DNA of 64,000 bases. It comes from Tardiphaga sp052076105 (GTDB taxonomy: Bacteria > Pseudomonadota > Alphaproteobacteria > Rhizobiales > Xanthobacteraceae). Positions 1 to 8,722 of this stretch are shown here, piece by piece (position 1 is the first letter of the stretch; every line of letters starts with the position of its first letter). Position numbers and translations under genes: made by a program. The stretch lies in contig NZ_CP197245.1 of the NCBI RefSeq assembly GCF_052076105.1, forward strand, positions 1,302,001 to 1,366,000. The letters run 5' to 3'. The notes under the pieces were generated by a model. The model made no database searches. It was not told the DNA's origin and worked only from the letters and a program-made list of their open reading frames with translations.

Positions 1-196
1 CGACCGCGCCGACCGCGAGCGCCTTCAGTCCGAGGCGCGCGCAGGGCACCACGGTGCCACCCGCGGTGCCGGCGACCGTGAGCTTGATTTCATCGATCAG
101 CGCGCGGCCGCCGCCGGCCGGGATTTCAGTGACGGGGACGCCGAGGATGTCCAGGATGTAGGTGCCGCAGACGCTGACGTCGTGGGGATGGGCCAT
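1..196 (-). CDS. PfkB-family carbohydrate kinase, N-terminal part (cut by window edge)
   Basis: The 65 visible codons begin MAHPHDVSVCGTYILDILG and continue with a glycine-rich stretch (AGGG, then AGTAGGT). This is the N-terminal beta-strand and sugar-binding Gly-Gly region of ribokinase/PfkB sugar kinases, which phosphorylate sugars or nucleosides with ATP in the cytoplasm. The gene runs off the left edge, so the catalytic GAGD motif is not visible. It starts 33 bp after the class II aldolase gene and is probably the distal gene of the leftward catabolic operon, where a kinase and an aldolase would act in sequence. The substrate is not predictable. Confidence 0.75.
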   Translation of the reverse strand, partial: MAHPHDVSVCGTYILDILGVPVTEIPAGGGRALIDEIKLTVAGTAGGTVVPCARLGLKALAVGAV

Positions 197-229
197 ATGG
201 CAAGTCTCGCAATTGTTGGTGCTGGTTTG

Positions 230-916
230 TTAGGTCGAGGTCTTCGGCGTGCCGTCGCTGTCGCGCAGGCCGTATTGTCCCCATCGCTTCAGGATGCTGT
301 CGATCTCGGCATCCGGCAGCAGCGGCGGCGTGCCGAGTTGCAGGCAGCCGTGATACTGCTTGGCGAGTACCTCGACCTCCACCGCAAGCCACATCGCCTT
401 GCGCAGATTGGGGCCGATGGCGATCAGCCCGTGATGAGCGAGCAGGCAGGCGCGGCGATAGCGCAGCGCCTCCAGTGCCGCTTGTGATAATTCCGCCGTG
501 CCATACTGGGCATAGGGTGCGCAGGGGATGTCGTTGCCGCCGGCCGCCGCGATCATGTAATGGATCGCGGGAATGGTGCGGTTCATGATCGCGATGATCG
601 TGCAGAAGATCGGATGCGCGTGCACGACGGCATTCGTTTCCGGCTTGGCCTTGAGGATGTCGAGGTGAAAACGCCACTCCGTCGAGGGCACGCGGCCTGC
701 CGGTGCCGTCCATGAGCCGTCCCACTTCATCGCGACGATGTCTTCCGGCCGCATCGTGTCATAGGGAACGCCGGACGGCGTCAGCAGGATGCCGTCCTCG
801 GTGCGGACGCTGATATTGCCGGACGTGCCCTGATTGATGCCGGCGGCCGACATTTCGCGGCAGGCATCGATGATCGCCTGCCGGGTTGCGACGTCTGCGG
901 CTCTTGGATGCGTCAT
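230..916 (-). CDS. class II aldolase/adducin family protein (fuculose-phosphate-aldolase-like)
   Basis: A 228-residue protein of the class II aldolase/adducin fold, close to the usual 210-230 residues. The zinc-site histidines are visible as H99-x-H101 (VVHAHP) and the HHG at 161-163. Glu80 (STEW) matches the catalytic acid of L-fuculose-phosphate aldolase. Such enzymes cleave sugar phosphates or related 2-hydroxy acids with Zn2+ in the cytoplasm; some relatives are decarboxylases or epimerases. It lies 77 bp after the AhpD-like gene and 33 bp before the PfkB kinase, in the same leftward operon. The kinase/aldolase pairing suggests phosphorylated-sugar cleavage, but the substrate is inference. 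Confidence 0.85.
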   Translation of the reverse strand: MTHPRAADVATRQAIIDACREMSAAGINQGTSGNISVRTEDGILLTPSGVPYDTMRPEDIVAMKWDGSWTAPAGRVPSTEWRFHLDILKAKPETNAVVHAHPIFCTIIAIMNRTIPAIHYMIAAAGGNDIPCAPYAQYGTAELSQAALEALRYRRACLLAHHGLIAIGPNLRKAMWLAVEVEVLAKQYHGCLQLGTPPLLPDAEIDSILKRWGQYGLRDSDGTPKTST

Positions 917-993
917 GGCTTGTTTCCTCGAAAGTCGTCGCTGCGGCTCTTACCGGCCGCTGCGGGTGATCGCTCTATCCGGTGCGAGGCGTA

Positions 994-1563
994 TCAGCGC
1001 CCCATGGCGAAAAACTCGTCGTTCGGCCGCATGCTGGTGACATTCGCCAACCGGTTCGACATGCCGAAGAAGGCGGCAATGGCAGCGATATCCCAGACGT
1101 CGTCCTCCGTGAAGCCATGGCCTGCCAGCGTCTCGATATCGGCATCGCCAACCTCGTAAGCCTGCATCGAGACCTTCATGGCGAAATCGAGCATCGCGCG
1201 CTGTCGCGGCGTGATGTCGGCCTTGCGGTAGTTCACCGCGATCTGGTCGGCAATCAGCGGGTTCTTGGCGCGGATCCGCAGGATGGCGCCATGCGCCACC
1301 ACGCAATACTGGCACTGGTTGGCATTGCTGGTGGCCACCACGATCATCTCGCGCTCGGCCTTGGTGATCGGGCCTGGCTTGTCCATCAGCGCATCATGAT
1401 AGGCGAAGAAGGCGCGGAACTCGTCCGGCCGATGCGCCAGCGTCAGGAACACGTTGGGCACGAAGCCGGACTTTTCCTGCACCGCAAGGATGCGCGTGCG
1501 GATGTCCTCCGGCAGGCTGGAGATTTCGGGAACGGGGAAGCGGCTGATGGCGGGCTTGGTCAT
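994..1563 (-). CDS. AhpD-like / carboxymuconolactone decarboxylase-family peroxidase-related protein
   Basis: This 189-residue protein has the all-helical AhpD/CMD fold. The redox motif C84-x2-C87-x3-H91 (NQCQYCVVAH) is intact, as in the peroxidase-related subfamily, where the two cysteines reduce peroxides or act as a thiol relay. The C-terminal half (DDVWDIAAIAAFFGMSNRLANV) is typical of that subfamily. It is cytoplasmic with no signal peptide. Only 15 bp separate it from the upstream molybdoenzyme gene, so the two are probably co-translated; it might protect against or re-reduce products of that reaction. That role is inference. Confidence 0.85.
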   Translation of the reverse strand: MTKPAISRFPVPEISSLPEDIRTRILAVQEKSGFVPNVFLTLAHRPDEFRAFFAYHDALMDKPGPITKAEREMIVVATSNANQCQYCVVAHGAILRIRAKNPLIADQIAVNYRKADITPRQRAMLDFAMKVSMQAYEVGDADIETLAGHGFTEDDVWDIAAIAAFFGMSNRLANVTSMRPNDEFFAMGR

Positions 1564-1578
1564 GATCTCTGTTTCCTC

Positions 1579-3891
1579 TCAGGCGGTCGCGAGTGCAACC
1601 AGTCTGTCCTGGTATTCTTCAAAAGCGTCGCGTTGATCTGCAATATGGGGTTCGGCGCGGACCAGGCATGTATGCGCCGAGCAGCCCTGGCCGAATTGCG
1701 AAGTGCCGATGTCGAGCGTCAGCACGTTCGGATTGCCGGCGACTTCGAGACCAGTCTCAGCGCGCGGGGTGAACCAGGCGCCGGTCGGCAGCACCAGTAC
1801 GCCGGAGCGCACGCTGTCGGTGACATCGGCGGTGGCGAGACAGGCACCGCGTGCATTCCAGATGCGGATGGTCTGTCCGTCGCTGATGCCGCGCGCCGCG
1901 GCGTCGTCGGGATGCAGCCGGGCCTGCTCGCGGCCGTTGCGCTTGTTGGCCACGCTGGCGACGCCGGTTTCGATCTGGCTGTGCAACCGGCCGGCCGGCT
2001 GATGCGAGATCATATGCAAGTCGGAGGCATCGCTGCCGTTGCCGAGCCATTCGGCGGGCTCGACCCAGGCCGGATGCGACGGACAATCGGCATAACCGAG
2101 CCGGGCGAGGGTCTCGCTGCCGAGCACGATCTTGCCGCTTTCGGTCTTGAGCGCATGCGCCTCGGGATCGATGCGGAAATCGGCCAGGAAAGTATGGTCG
2201 TCGCGCACCGGACAGCGTGCGTAGCCGTCCTGCCAGAATGTCTCGAAATCGGGCATGTCGAAGCCGAGCCGCTCGGCGGCGTCCTTGCGGCTCTCCTCAT
2301 AGAGATAGCGCACCCAGCCCAATTCGTCGCGGCCTTCGTTGAAGCGATCGGCAACGCCGAGCTTGCCGGCGATGCGGTCGAAAATCTCGAAGTCGGGCAG
2401 CGAGTCTCCGACCGGCTTGATGGCCTGCTTCATCGCGATAATGAAGTCGGAGCGCCTGTTGCCGGCGAGGTCGTTGCGTTCGATTGATGTGGTCGCCGGC
2501 AGCACGATATCGGCGCGCTGCGCCGTCGCGGTGAACATCGGATCCTGGACGATGATGGTCTCGGGCCGCGTCCAGGCTTCGGACAGCCGGTTGAGATCCT
2601 GATGATGATGATAGGGATTGCCGCCGGCCCAGTAGACCAGCCTTGTGTCTGGATAGGTTCGCGTCTCGCCCTCATAGGTGAAACTCGCGCCGTGATTGAG
2701 CAGCATGTCGCTGATGCGCGCCACCGGGATGAAACTGTCGATCGGGCGCGTCAGTTGCGAAATGGCCGGTGACTTGCCGAGATTGAAGGGCGAGCCGACG
2801 CCGCCGAGCGAGGCGTAGCCGTAGCCGACACCGCCGCCGGGCAAACCGATCTGGCCGACGATGGAGGCGAGGCCGAGCGCTGCCCAGAACGGCTGTTCGC
2901 CATGATGCGCGCGCTGCAGGCTCCAGCTCACGGTCAGCATGCTGCGGGTATCGACGAGGCGCCGCGCCAGCTGGCGGATGCCCTCGGCATCGAGCCCGCA
3001 GATCTCGGCGGCCCAGGCTGCATCCTTGCGGACGCCATCGGACGAGCCATCGAGATAGCCGAGCAGTTGCTCGGCGCCGCTGGTGCAGCGATCAAGGAAA
3101 TCCCGATCGTGCCGGCCTGCCTTCACGATCTCGCCGGCGAGGCCCAGCATCAGCGCGGTATCAGTGTTCGGGCGGATCGGCCACCATTCGGCATCGACCC
3201 AATCCGGCATATCGTCCTTCAGCGGCGAGACGTGAACGACGCGGATGCCGCGCGCGGCGATTTTCCTGAGATAGGATTCGAGGCGGTGGGCGCCGATGCC
3301 GCCGGCTTCGGTCTGCGCGGTGCGCGGCGACAGTGCGCCGAACACCACCAGCGTCTCGGTGTGTGCAGCGATGGTGTCGAGCGTATTGGCCCGGCCGTCG
3401 CAAGCATCCGAACTTCCCAGCGTATGGCGCAGGATCACCGGGCCGGCAGCAATGGAATATGTATCCACATGCCGGGTGAAGCCGCCGACCAGATTGAGCA
3501 TGCGCTTGAGCAAGGACGACGCGTGATGCAGGCGGCCCGAATTGGTCCAGCCATAGGAGCCCGCGAAGATCGACGCATTGCCATGGGTGCTGGAGACGCG
3601 GCGGATTTCGTCGGCCACCAGCGTGGTCGCCTCATCCCAGCTGACGGGCACGAACTTCTCCGCGCCGCGCTTGCGCCGATCGCTGCGCTCGCGCTTGTCG
3701 AGCCAGCCGGAGCGCACCATGGGGCGCAGAATGCGGCGTTCGGGATTGGCCCATTCCGGCACCGAATGGATGATCGACGAGGGGGCGGGATCATGGGCGA
3801 ACGGCTCGACGCCTACGATCTGTTCGTCCTGCACGAGCAGCGTATAGGCGCCCCAGTGGCTGCAATGCGGGATTCGCTTGATCTCACTCAC
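1579..3891 (-). CDS. molybdopterin-dependent oxidoreductase, biotin/DMSO/TMAO sulfoxide-reductase type
   Basis: A 770-residue bis-MGD molybdoenzyme of the DMSO reductase family, BisC/TorZ branch. It lacks the N-terminal Fe-S cysteines of formate-dehydrogenase-type relatives. Ser146 in DTYSIAAG falls where the serine molybdenum ligand lies in DMSO reductase, and GSYGW (111-115) supplies the active-site Trp. The C-terminal part carries the molydopterin-dinucleotide-binding beta-barrel (HPDDAAARGISDGQTIRIWN). No Tat signal is present, so it should be cytoplasmic like BisC rather than periplasmic like DmsA or TorA. It follows the CoA-transferase-like gene by 33 bp. Reduction of an S- or N-oxide is the family expectation; the substrate is unknown. 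Confidence 0.9.
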   Translation of the reverse strand: MSEIKRIPHCSHWGAYTLLVQDEQIVGVEPFAHDPAPSSIIHSVPEWANPERRILRPMVRSGWLDKRERSDRRKRGAEKFVPVSWDEATTLVADEIRRVSSTHGNASIFAGSYGWTNSGRLHHASSLLKRMLNLVGGFTRHVDTYSIAAGPVILRHTLGSSDACDGRANTLDTIAAHTETLVVFGALSPRTAQTEAGGIGAHRLESYLRKIAARGIRVVHVSPLKDDMPDWVDAEWWPIRPNTDTALMLGLAGEIVKAGRHDRDFLDRCTSGAEQLLGYLDGSSDGVRKDAAWAAEICGLDAEGIRQLARRLVDTRSMLTVSWSLQRAHHGEQPFWAALGLASIVGQIGLPGGGVGYGYASLGGVGSPFNLGKSPAISQLTRPIDSFIPVARISDMLLNHGASFTYEGETRTYPDTRLVYWAGGNPYHHHQDLNRLSEAWTRPETIIVQDPMFTATAQRADIVLPATTSIERNDLAGNRRSDFIIAMKQAIKPVGDSLPDFEIFDRIAGKLGVADRFNEGRDELGWVRYLYEESRKDAAERLGFDMPDFETFWQDGYARCPVRDDHTFLADFRIDPEAHALKTESGKIVLGSETLARLGYADCPSHPAWVEPAEWLGNGSDASDLHMISHQPAGRLHSQIETGVASVANKRNGREQARLHPDDAAARGISDGQTIRIWNARGACLATADVTDSVRSGVLVLPTGAWFTPRAETGLEVAGNPNVLTLDIGTSQFGQGCSAHTCLVRAEPHIADQRDAFEEYQDRLVALATA

Positions 3892-3924
3892 GCATCGTCT
3901 CCGTGTCGTTGCTCACCGGTCCTG

Positions 3925-4695
3925 TCAGGATGCATGGGACAGCGGCCGTTCGATCTCGCGCCGCATCTGCGCGGCGAAGTCCGGATAGGTTTCGGCGACC
4001 TCGTCGTAAACACGCCCGCGCAGCAAAGCCAGCGTCCGCGGATCCGGCAGCGCGGTCTGTTCCGGCTGGCTTTCATGGGCGAACTGGAAGCCGGTGGCGT
4101 CCTTGATACCTGCGAGGTCGTGTCCGGGATGGATGCTCTGCAGGTCGAAGCCCGGACGCGTCTTGTCGAAGCGGAACAGCGCCTTGCTGGTCAACAGCGC
4201 GATCGGGCCGCCGCTGCGGTAGATGCCATCGTCGCTGACGCCGGGCGTGCTGATGAAATCCACCTTCTCGACCAGAGCGCGCGGCGTGTGCTCCTCGCGA
4301 AACAAGATCACGCGCGGCACGACGTAATACAGATAGGCCGATCCGAACGAGCCGGGCCATCGTACCGGCGTCTGCGGATAGTCGCCGGTGCCCACCAGAT
4401 TGATATTGCCGCGGCCGTCGATCTGGCCGCCTCCGAGGAAGAACGCATCGATGCGGCCCTGGCCGGCGCAATCGAACAGTTCGGCCGAGCCGTTGGTGAA
4501 GAAATTGTGCTCCACCGATCCGAGGATCGAGATACGCGGACCTTTCTCGCCGGCCTGCTGCTTCAGCGCTCGCAGCAGCATGGCGCCGGCCGCGGGGATC
4601 GGTGAGGACGCACCGACAGCGACATGCCGGACGCCGTCGAGCAGTTTGGCGATGGTGCAGATCAGGATCTCGCGCGGGTGAACCTCACTCATCAT
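3925..4695 (-). CDS. CoA-transferase family protein, beta-type subunit (IpdB-like)
   Basis: A 256-residue protein of the class I CoA-transferase fold (MMSEVHPREILICTIAKLL; then FFLGGGQIDGRGNINL). I chose the ATG at 4695 because it overlaps the stop of the preceding subunit gene (ATGATGA), the usual arrangement for translationally coupled A/B pairs; the longer open frame to 4986 only reads through that gene. The classical SENG catalytic-glutamate motif is not evident. This recalls IpdAB, a CoA-transferase-like pair without the catalytic Glu that hydrolyses a ring in steroid degradation. A hydrolytic or other non-transferase role is therefore possible. Confidence 0.85.
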   Translation of the reverse strand: MMSEVHPREILICTIAKLLDGVRHVAVGASSPIPAAGAMLLRALKQQAGEKGPRISILGSVEHNFFTNGSAELFDCAGQGRIDAFFLGGGQIDGRGNINLVGTGDYPQTPVRWPGSFGSAYLYYVVPRVILFREEHTPRALVEKVDFISTPGVSDDGIYRSGGPIALLTSKALFRFDKTRPGFDLQSIHPGHDLAGIKDATGFQFAHESQPEQTALPDPRTLALLRGRVYDEVAETYPDFAAQMRREIERPLSHAS

Positions 4696-5498
4696 GCGGG
4701 CTCCATCTGCGCATTCGTCATGTAGTCGGCAAAACCCTCGGCGCTGCGCGCGGCGCGCGCATAGCGCAGGATCTCGGCGGTATCGGTCGGATACTCGCCC
4801 CACAGGCCGTAGGGCCATGCGCCCTTCGGCGCCACGGCGATTTCGGTGACATAGAGCGCCGGCAACACGCCCGCCGCGCTCATCTCGTTGGCGAGCAGGC
4901 TTTCCTCCACGATGCGCTCGACAGTGACAAGCGTGGTGGCCGATGCATAGGCCATCGCGGCGAGTTCGCGGCGTCGCCCGATCCACACATTGCCGAATCG
5001 ATCGGCCATCGGTGCGTGGAAGATCGTGATGTCGGGTTTGATCGCGGGGATGAGCACGATGGGATCGCCGCCATCTGCCAGCGGATTGTCGATGACGTGC
5101 CAGTCGTTGCGGTGACGGAGCAGGTCGCTGCCGATCAATCCGCGCATTGGCATGAATGGGCTGCCTTTCTGCGCGGCCATCAGGCCGGCATGGATAGCGG
5201 GGCAGGTGGCATCCTTCAATGCGATCGCGCCATCCTTGACGGCTGCGTTGAAGCGCGGCGCGCCGCCGGCTTCGCCGAGCGATACGGCGCTGGTCTCGAC
5301 CGACCGAACCAGACCGGCGCCGACGAGCTGGTCCACCTGAAGGCCACCGGTCGGCACGCAGACGAGATCGAGATTGCGCGTGTTGCGCTCCATGATCGGG
5401 CGCGTCATCGCCATCGAGACGCCGGCATAATCCACCGGCAGCGCCAGCCGGACTCCCGGCTCCACATACTTCGCCAACGCGCGAAGATCGCTTACCAC
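4692..5498 (-). CDS. CoA-transferase family protein, alpha-type subunit (IpdA-like)
   Basis: The 268-residue partner of the following subunit, with typical class I CoA-transferase alpha-subunit segments (PIMERNTRNLDLVCVPTGGLQ is divergent; GSPFMPMRGLIGSDLL and VLIPAIKPDITIFHAPMAD are clear). The start is a GTG at 5498 with a strong GGGAGG Shine-Dalgarno at 5505-5510, 6 bases away. It is the first gene of the leftward operon that continues through the molybdoenzyme, AhpD-like protein, aldolase and kinase. Three GTTCTA half-sites lie 22-47 bp upstream, so a repressor bound there would control the operon. Confidence 0.87.
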   Translation of the reverse strand: MVSDLRALAKYVEPGVRLALPVDYAGVSMAMTRPIMERNTRNLDLVCVPTGGLQVDQLVGAGLVRSVETSAVSLGEAGGAPRFNAAVKDGAIALKDATCPAIHAGLMAAQKGSPFMPMRGLIGSDLLRHRNDWHVIDNPLADGGDPIVLIPAIKPDITIFHAPMADRFGNVWIGRRRELAAMAYASATTLVTVERIVEESLLANEMSAAGVLPALYVTEIAVAPKGAWPYGLWGEYPTDTAEILRYARAARSAEGFADYMTNAQMEPA

Positions 5499-5519
5499 AA
5501 TTCGCCTCCCGACTTTATT

Positions 5520-5545
5520 GTTCTATATTGTAGAACATAGTTCTA
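5520..5545. promoter_or_regulatory. candidate IclR operator, leftward operon side
   Basis: Three alternating half-sites overlap: GTTCTA, 5 bases, TAGAAC (a 17-bp inverted repeat, 5520-5536), then ATA and another GTTCTA (second repeat 5531-5545). They lie just upstream of the Shine-Dalgarno of the CoA-transferase-like operon. An IclR gene is present at the end of the facing transporter operon, and IclR proteins bind imperfect palindromes of about this length. Assignment to that regulator is inference. Confidence 0.55.
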
Positions 5546-5673
5546 AATAAAATTAGTCGCGAGTTCATCCGCCTGTCAATCGGTCTGAGCGGGAAACTGC
5601 TTTGCTCACAGCATCAATGCTTACGGGAGGGAATTTCGGTTGGTGTGCGCTTGTCTTCGCAACGTCCGTTCTC

Positions 5674-5702
5674 TTGACAAGGCTTAGCACTCAGCCAACA
5701 AT
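5674..5702 (+). promoter_or_regulatory. candidate sigma70-type promoter of the ABC transporter operon
   Basis: TTGACA (5674-5679), a perfect -35 box, is followed by a 17-base spacer and AACAAT (5697-5702; four of six matches to TATAAT). It sits 48 bp upstream of the transporter ATPase start, and the second candidate operator lies immediately downstream of the -10 box. Confidence 0.5.
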
Positions 5703-5714
5703 AATTGGAATAAC

Positions 5715-5731
5715 GTTTCATAATATAGAAC
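5715..5731. promoter_or_regulatory. candidate IclR operator, transporter side
   Basis: GTTTCA, 5 bases, TAGAAC: same length and spacing as the 5520-5536 inverted repeat, with one degenerate half-site. It lies between the candidate -10 box and the ribosome binding site of the ATPase gene, where a bound protein would block initiation or early elongation. Confidence 0.5.
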
Positions 5732-5749
5732 GACCAAGGGAGGTTGATG

Positions 5750-6901
5750 ATGGCTGAGCCATTGGCGCTGCGCGTGGGAGATTCCGCCGCGGGTGTTCCG
5801 GCATCGCAGTCGGGCGGCGCAAGCGAGCGTCAGGTCATCGGTTCGCGCATTGCAGTTCGCGATGCCGAGAAACGATACGGCCAGTTCCACGCCGTCAATC
5901 GCATCAATCTCGATATCGAACCCGGCGAATTCATTACGCTGCTCGGCCCGTCCGGCAGCGGCAAGACCACATTGCTGAACCTGCTGGCCGGTTTCCAGAG
6001 CCTCGACGGCGGCGAGATTCTCGTGGACGGCAGGCCGGTGCATAACGTGCCCACACATAAGCGCGGATTCGGCATGGTGTTCCAGAGCTATGCGCTGTTT
6101 CCCAACATGACGGTGTCGCAGAATGTGACGTTCCCGTTGCGTATGGCCGGCGTCGATCGCGCCACCACCGAGCGGCGCGTCGCCGAGACGCTGGACATCA
6201 TGCGCCTGTCGGATCATGCGAAGAAATCGCCGTCGGAAATGTCCGGCGGACAGCAGCAGCGCGTCGCCATTGCGCGCGCCATCGTGATGCGGCCGAAGGT
6301 CGTGCTGATGGACGAGCCGCTCAGCGCGCTCGATCGCCGGCTGCGCGAATCGATCCAGATCGAGATCCGCGATCTGCATCAGACCATCGGCAGCACGATC
6401 CTGTTCGTGACGCATGATCAGGGCGAAGCGCTCACCATGAGCGATCGCATCGCCGTGCTGGACGCCGGCAAGATCGTACAGATCGGCCGCCCGCTCGACA
6501 TCTATCGCCACCCGTCCAATCGTTTCGTGGCGTCGTTCGTCGGCGAGAGCAACCTCATCGAAGCCGAGATCATGCAGAAGCGCGGTACCACCGTGACGCT
6601 GAAGAACCGCGCCGGCTATGTGTTCGATGCTGAGAGCCGCGACGCCATCGATGTCGGTCGCGTCACCGTGCTGGTGCGGCCCGAACGCATCGCGATTGCC
6701 AATGAGCCGACCGCAAGCTCGACGCCGGTGGTCGTGACGTCGGCGATCTTCCTCGGCGAGATCCTGCGCATCGAGGCGCAGATGGAAGGCGGCGACACGC
6801 TGTTGATCCGCTGCTCCGACACCGCCAGGCGGCCGCTGCCCGATATCGGCGATCGCCTGCATGTGAGCTGGGGTCCGGAAGACTGCTGGGTGCTGACATG
6901 A
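5750..6901 (+). CDS. ABC transporter ATP-binding protein, polyamine/PotA type
   Basis: A 383-residue ATPase with Walker A GPSGSGKTT (66-74), signature MSGGQQQRVAIARA, Walker B VVLMDEPLSALD, the HDQGEA switch and a C-terminal TOBE domain, as in PotA/FbpC-type importers. GGGAGG at 5738-5743 lies 6 bases before the ATG at 5750, which I prefer over the ATG at 5747 or TTG at 5744. Its stop overlaps the permease start (ATGA). It powers uptake of a polyamine-like or other small solute at the inner membrane; the ligand cannot be read from the sequence. Confidence 0.93.
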   Translation: MAEPLALRVGDSAAGVPASQSGGASERQVIGSRIAVRDAEKRYGQFHAVNRINLDIEPGEFITLLGPSGSGKTTLLNLLAGFQSLDGGEILVDGRPVHNVPTHKRGFGMVFQSYALFPNMTVSQNVTFPLRMAGVDRATTERRVAETLDIMRLSDHAKKSPSEMSGGQQQRVAIARAIVMRPKVVLMDEPLSALDRRLRESIQIEIRDLHQTIGSTILFVTHDQGEALTMSDRIAVLDAGKIVQIGRPLDIYRHPSNRFVASFVGESNLIEAEIMQKRGTTVTLKNRAGYVFDAESRDAIDVGRVTVLVRPERIAIANEPTASSTPVVVTSAIFLGEILRIEAQMEGGDTLLIRCSDTARRPLPDIGDRLHVSWGPEDCWVLT

Positions 6902-8691
6902 CGACGATCTCGCTGTCCGATGAGCCGCGGCATCAGGCGAGTTCCAGCCTGGCCATAAAGCTCAAGAACCCCGCGCTGCTGCTGTTGCCCGCGGTCGCCT
7001 TCCTGTCGTTCATCTATCTGCTGCCGCTGCTCGATCTCATTCGCATCAGCATCAGCGGGCCAAGCTGGCTGACCTATTTCCAGCGCGTCTTTGCGGTGCC
7101 GCTCTATTGGGAATCGCTGGTCCGGACCATGCAGATCTCGGTCACGGTCGCATTCCTGTGCCTGCTGTTCGGCTATCCCACCGCACTGCTGATCCATCGC
7201 AGCCGCGGCATCACCCGCGCGCTGATCGCCACCGCGATCGTGTTGCCATACTTCATCGCGATCCTGATCCGCACCTATGCCTGGATGGTGCTGCTCGGCC
7301 GCAACGGTCCGGTCAACAAGTTCCTGGTGTCGATCGGTATTCTGAGCGAGCCGGTTCAGCTGCTGTTTCATCGCGGCACCGTGCTGCTCGGCATGACAGC
7401 GGTGCTGCTGCCGCTGATGGTGCTGACCATCTATTCGAGCGTATCGCGGCTTGATCCTGCGCTGACGCGGGCGGGATTGGCGAGCGGCGCGGGTCCGCTC
7501 GCCATCTTCTGGCGCGTGCTGTTGCCGCTGACGCTGCCCGGTATCGGTGCCGGTTTCCTGCTCGTCTTCGTCGCCGCGATCGGCTTCTTCATCACTCCGA
7601 CGTTGCTCGGCGGCCCGGGCGACCAGATGTTCGCCATGCATATCACGCAGCAGGCGGACTCGGTGACATCCGAAGGATTCCTGCAGGCGCTGGGCGTCGT
7701 GCTGCTGCTGATCACGCTGGCAGTCGTCGCCATCGCTGGTCGCTTCCTCGGCCTCGAATTCATCTGGGGCGGCCGCAAGCTTACCGAGACGGCGGCGACG
7801 CATGCCGCGCCGGCGGCTATGTCCGGCCTGCCGCGTAACAGCTTCGGCAGCAAATTCGCAGACATGATCGGCTGGCCGTTATTGCGGTTGTTCGGCATGC
7901 TGCCGGCCAGTTGCGGCACCTGGACGGTGCGGCTGTTGGGGGGACTCGTGGTCGCGGTTCTGATCCTGCCGATCGTCGTGGTGATGATCATCTCGTTCAG
8001 CAGCGCCAGCTATCTGACCTTTCCGCCACCGGGCTTCTCACTGCGCTGGTACGAGCAGTTCTTTTCCGACAGCAACTGGATGCGCGCGTTCTGGACATCT
8101 GCGCTGATCGCGACTGTCTCAGCTATCATCGCGGTCGGTCTCGGCACATGTGCGGCGCTGGGCATCGTCAGGGGCAATGTGCGCGGCAAATCCGCGATCA
8201 TGCTGCTGCTAGTCAGCCCGATCATCGTGCCACCGGTGGTCCTCGGCCTGTCGCTCTACACGCTGTTCCTGAAGTTCGATCTGGTCGGTTCGGTGTTCGG
8301 CCTTGCGGCGGCCCATGCCATCGGTGGTTTGCCGATCGTGGTGGTGATCCTGGCGGCGGCGCTACAGGGCGTGGACAAGCGGCTCGAACAGGCCGCTTCG
8401 GTCCATGGCGCATCGTCGCTCACGGTGCTGCGGCTGGTGACGCTGCCGGCCATTGCGCCGGGTCTGGCGGCCGCGACCTTCTTTGCGTTCCTGCATTCGT
8501 TCGACGAACTGGTGCTGACCCTGTTCCTGTCGAGCGCGCAGTTGAAAACGCTTCCGTTGATGCTGTGGGGCGACATCAATTACCGGCTCAACCCGGTGCT
8601 GGCTGTCGTGTCCACGCTCGAAGTGCTGCTGGTCGTGGGAGGACTGTTCCTCGCCCGGCCAGTGCTCGCAACGTCGCAAAAAGCGACCTGA
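6898..8691 (+). CDS. ABC transporter permease, PotB-PotC-like fusion
   Basis: At 597 residues this is twice the length of a single PotB or PotC. Residues about 25-290 form the first permease, with its EAA loop around RAGLASGAGPLAIFWRVLLP. Residues about 345-595 form the second, with an EAA loop around EQAASVHGASSLTVLRLVTLP. The linker of about 50 residues (GGRKLTETAATHAAP) joins them. One polypeptide therefore supplies both membrane halves, as in FbpB/ThiP-type systems. Its start overlaps the ATPase stop by 4 bp. Together with the ATPase and binding protein it makes a complete importer. Confidence 0.92.
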   Translation: MTTISLSDEPRHQASSSLAIKLKNPALLLLPAVAFLSFIYLLPLLDLIRISISGPSWLTYFQRVFAVPLYWESLVRTMQISVTVAFLCLLFGYPTALLIHRSRGITRALIATAIVLPYFIAILIRTYAWMVLLGRNGPVNKFLVSIGILSEPVQLLFHRGTVLLGMTAVLLPLMVLTIYSSVSRLDPALTRAGLASGAGPLAIFWRVLLPLTLPGIGAGFLLVFVAAIGFFITPTLLGGPGDQMFAMHITQQADSVTSEGFLQALGVVLLLITLAVVAIAGRFLGLEFIWGGRKLTETAATHAAPAAMSGLPRNSFGSKFADMIGWPLLRLFGMLPASCGTWTVRLLGGLVVAVLILPIVVVMIISFSSASYLTFPPPGFSLRWYEQFFSDSNWMRAFWTSALIATVSAIIAVGLGTCAALGIVRGNVRGKSAIMLLLVSPIIVPPVVLGLSLYTLFLKFDLVGSVFGLAAAHAIGGLPIVVVILAAALQGVDKRLEQAASVHGASSLTVLRLVTLPAIAPGLAAATFFAFLHSFDELVLTLFLSSAQLKTLPLMLWGDINYRLNPVLAVVSTLEVLLVVGGLFLARPVLATSQKAT

Positions 8692-8722
8692 TGACAAACG
8701 ATCAAACAGGAGGAAACATACT

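Noticed and set aside
982..2487. 501-codon rightward frame opposite the molybdoenzyme and AhpD-like genes
   Set aside because: It is a complement shadow in a GC-rich region. Its protein is rich in His/Arg/Gly/Ala with no family-like pattern, whereas the opposite strand has clear catalytic motifs.
2902..4605. 567-codon rightward frame opposite the molybdoenzyme and CoA-transferase-like genes
   Set aside because: Shadow of two well-supported leftward genes. No recognisable motifs and unlikely composition.
3925..4986. Longer (353-residue) version of the beta-type CoA-transferase subunit
   Set aside because: The extra N-terminus only reads the alpha-type gene in another frame. The ATGATGA overlap at 4695 gives a natural start.
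5684..6862. 392-codon leftward frame opposite the transporter ATPase
   Set aside because: Antisense shadow; the rightward frame has Walker A, signature and Walker B motifs.
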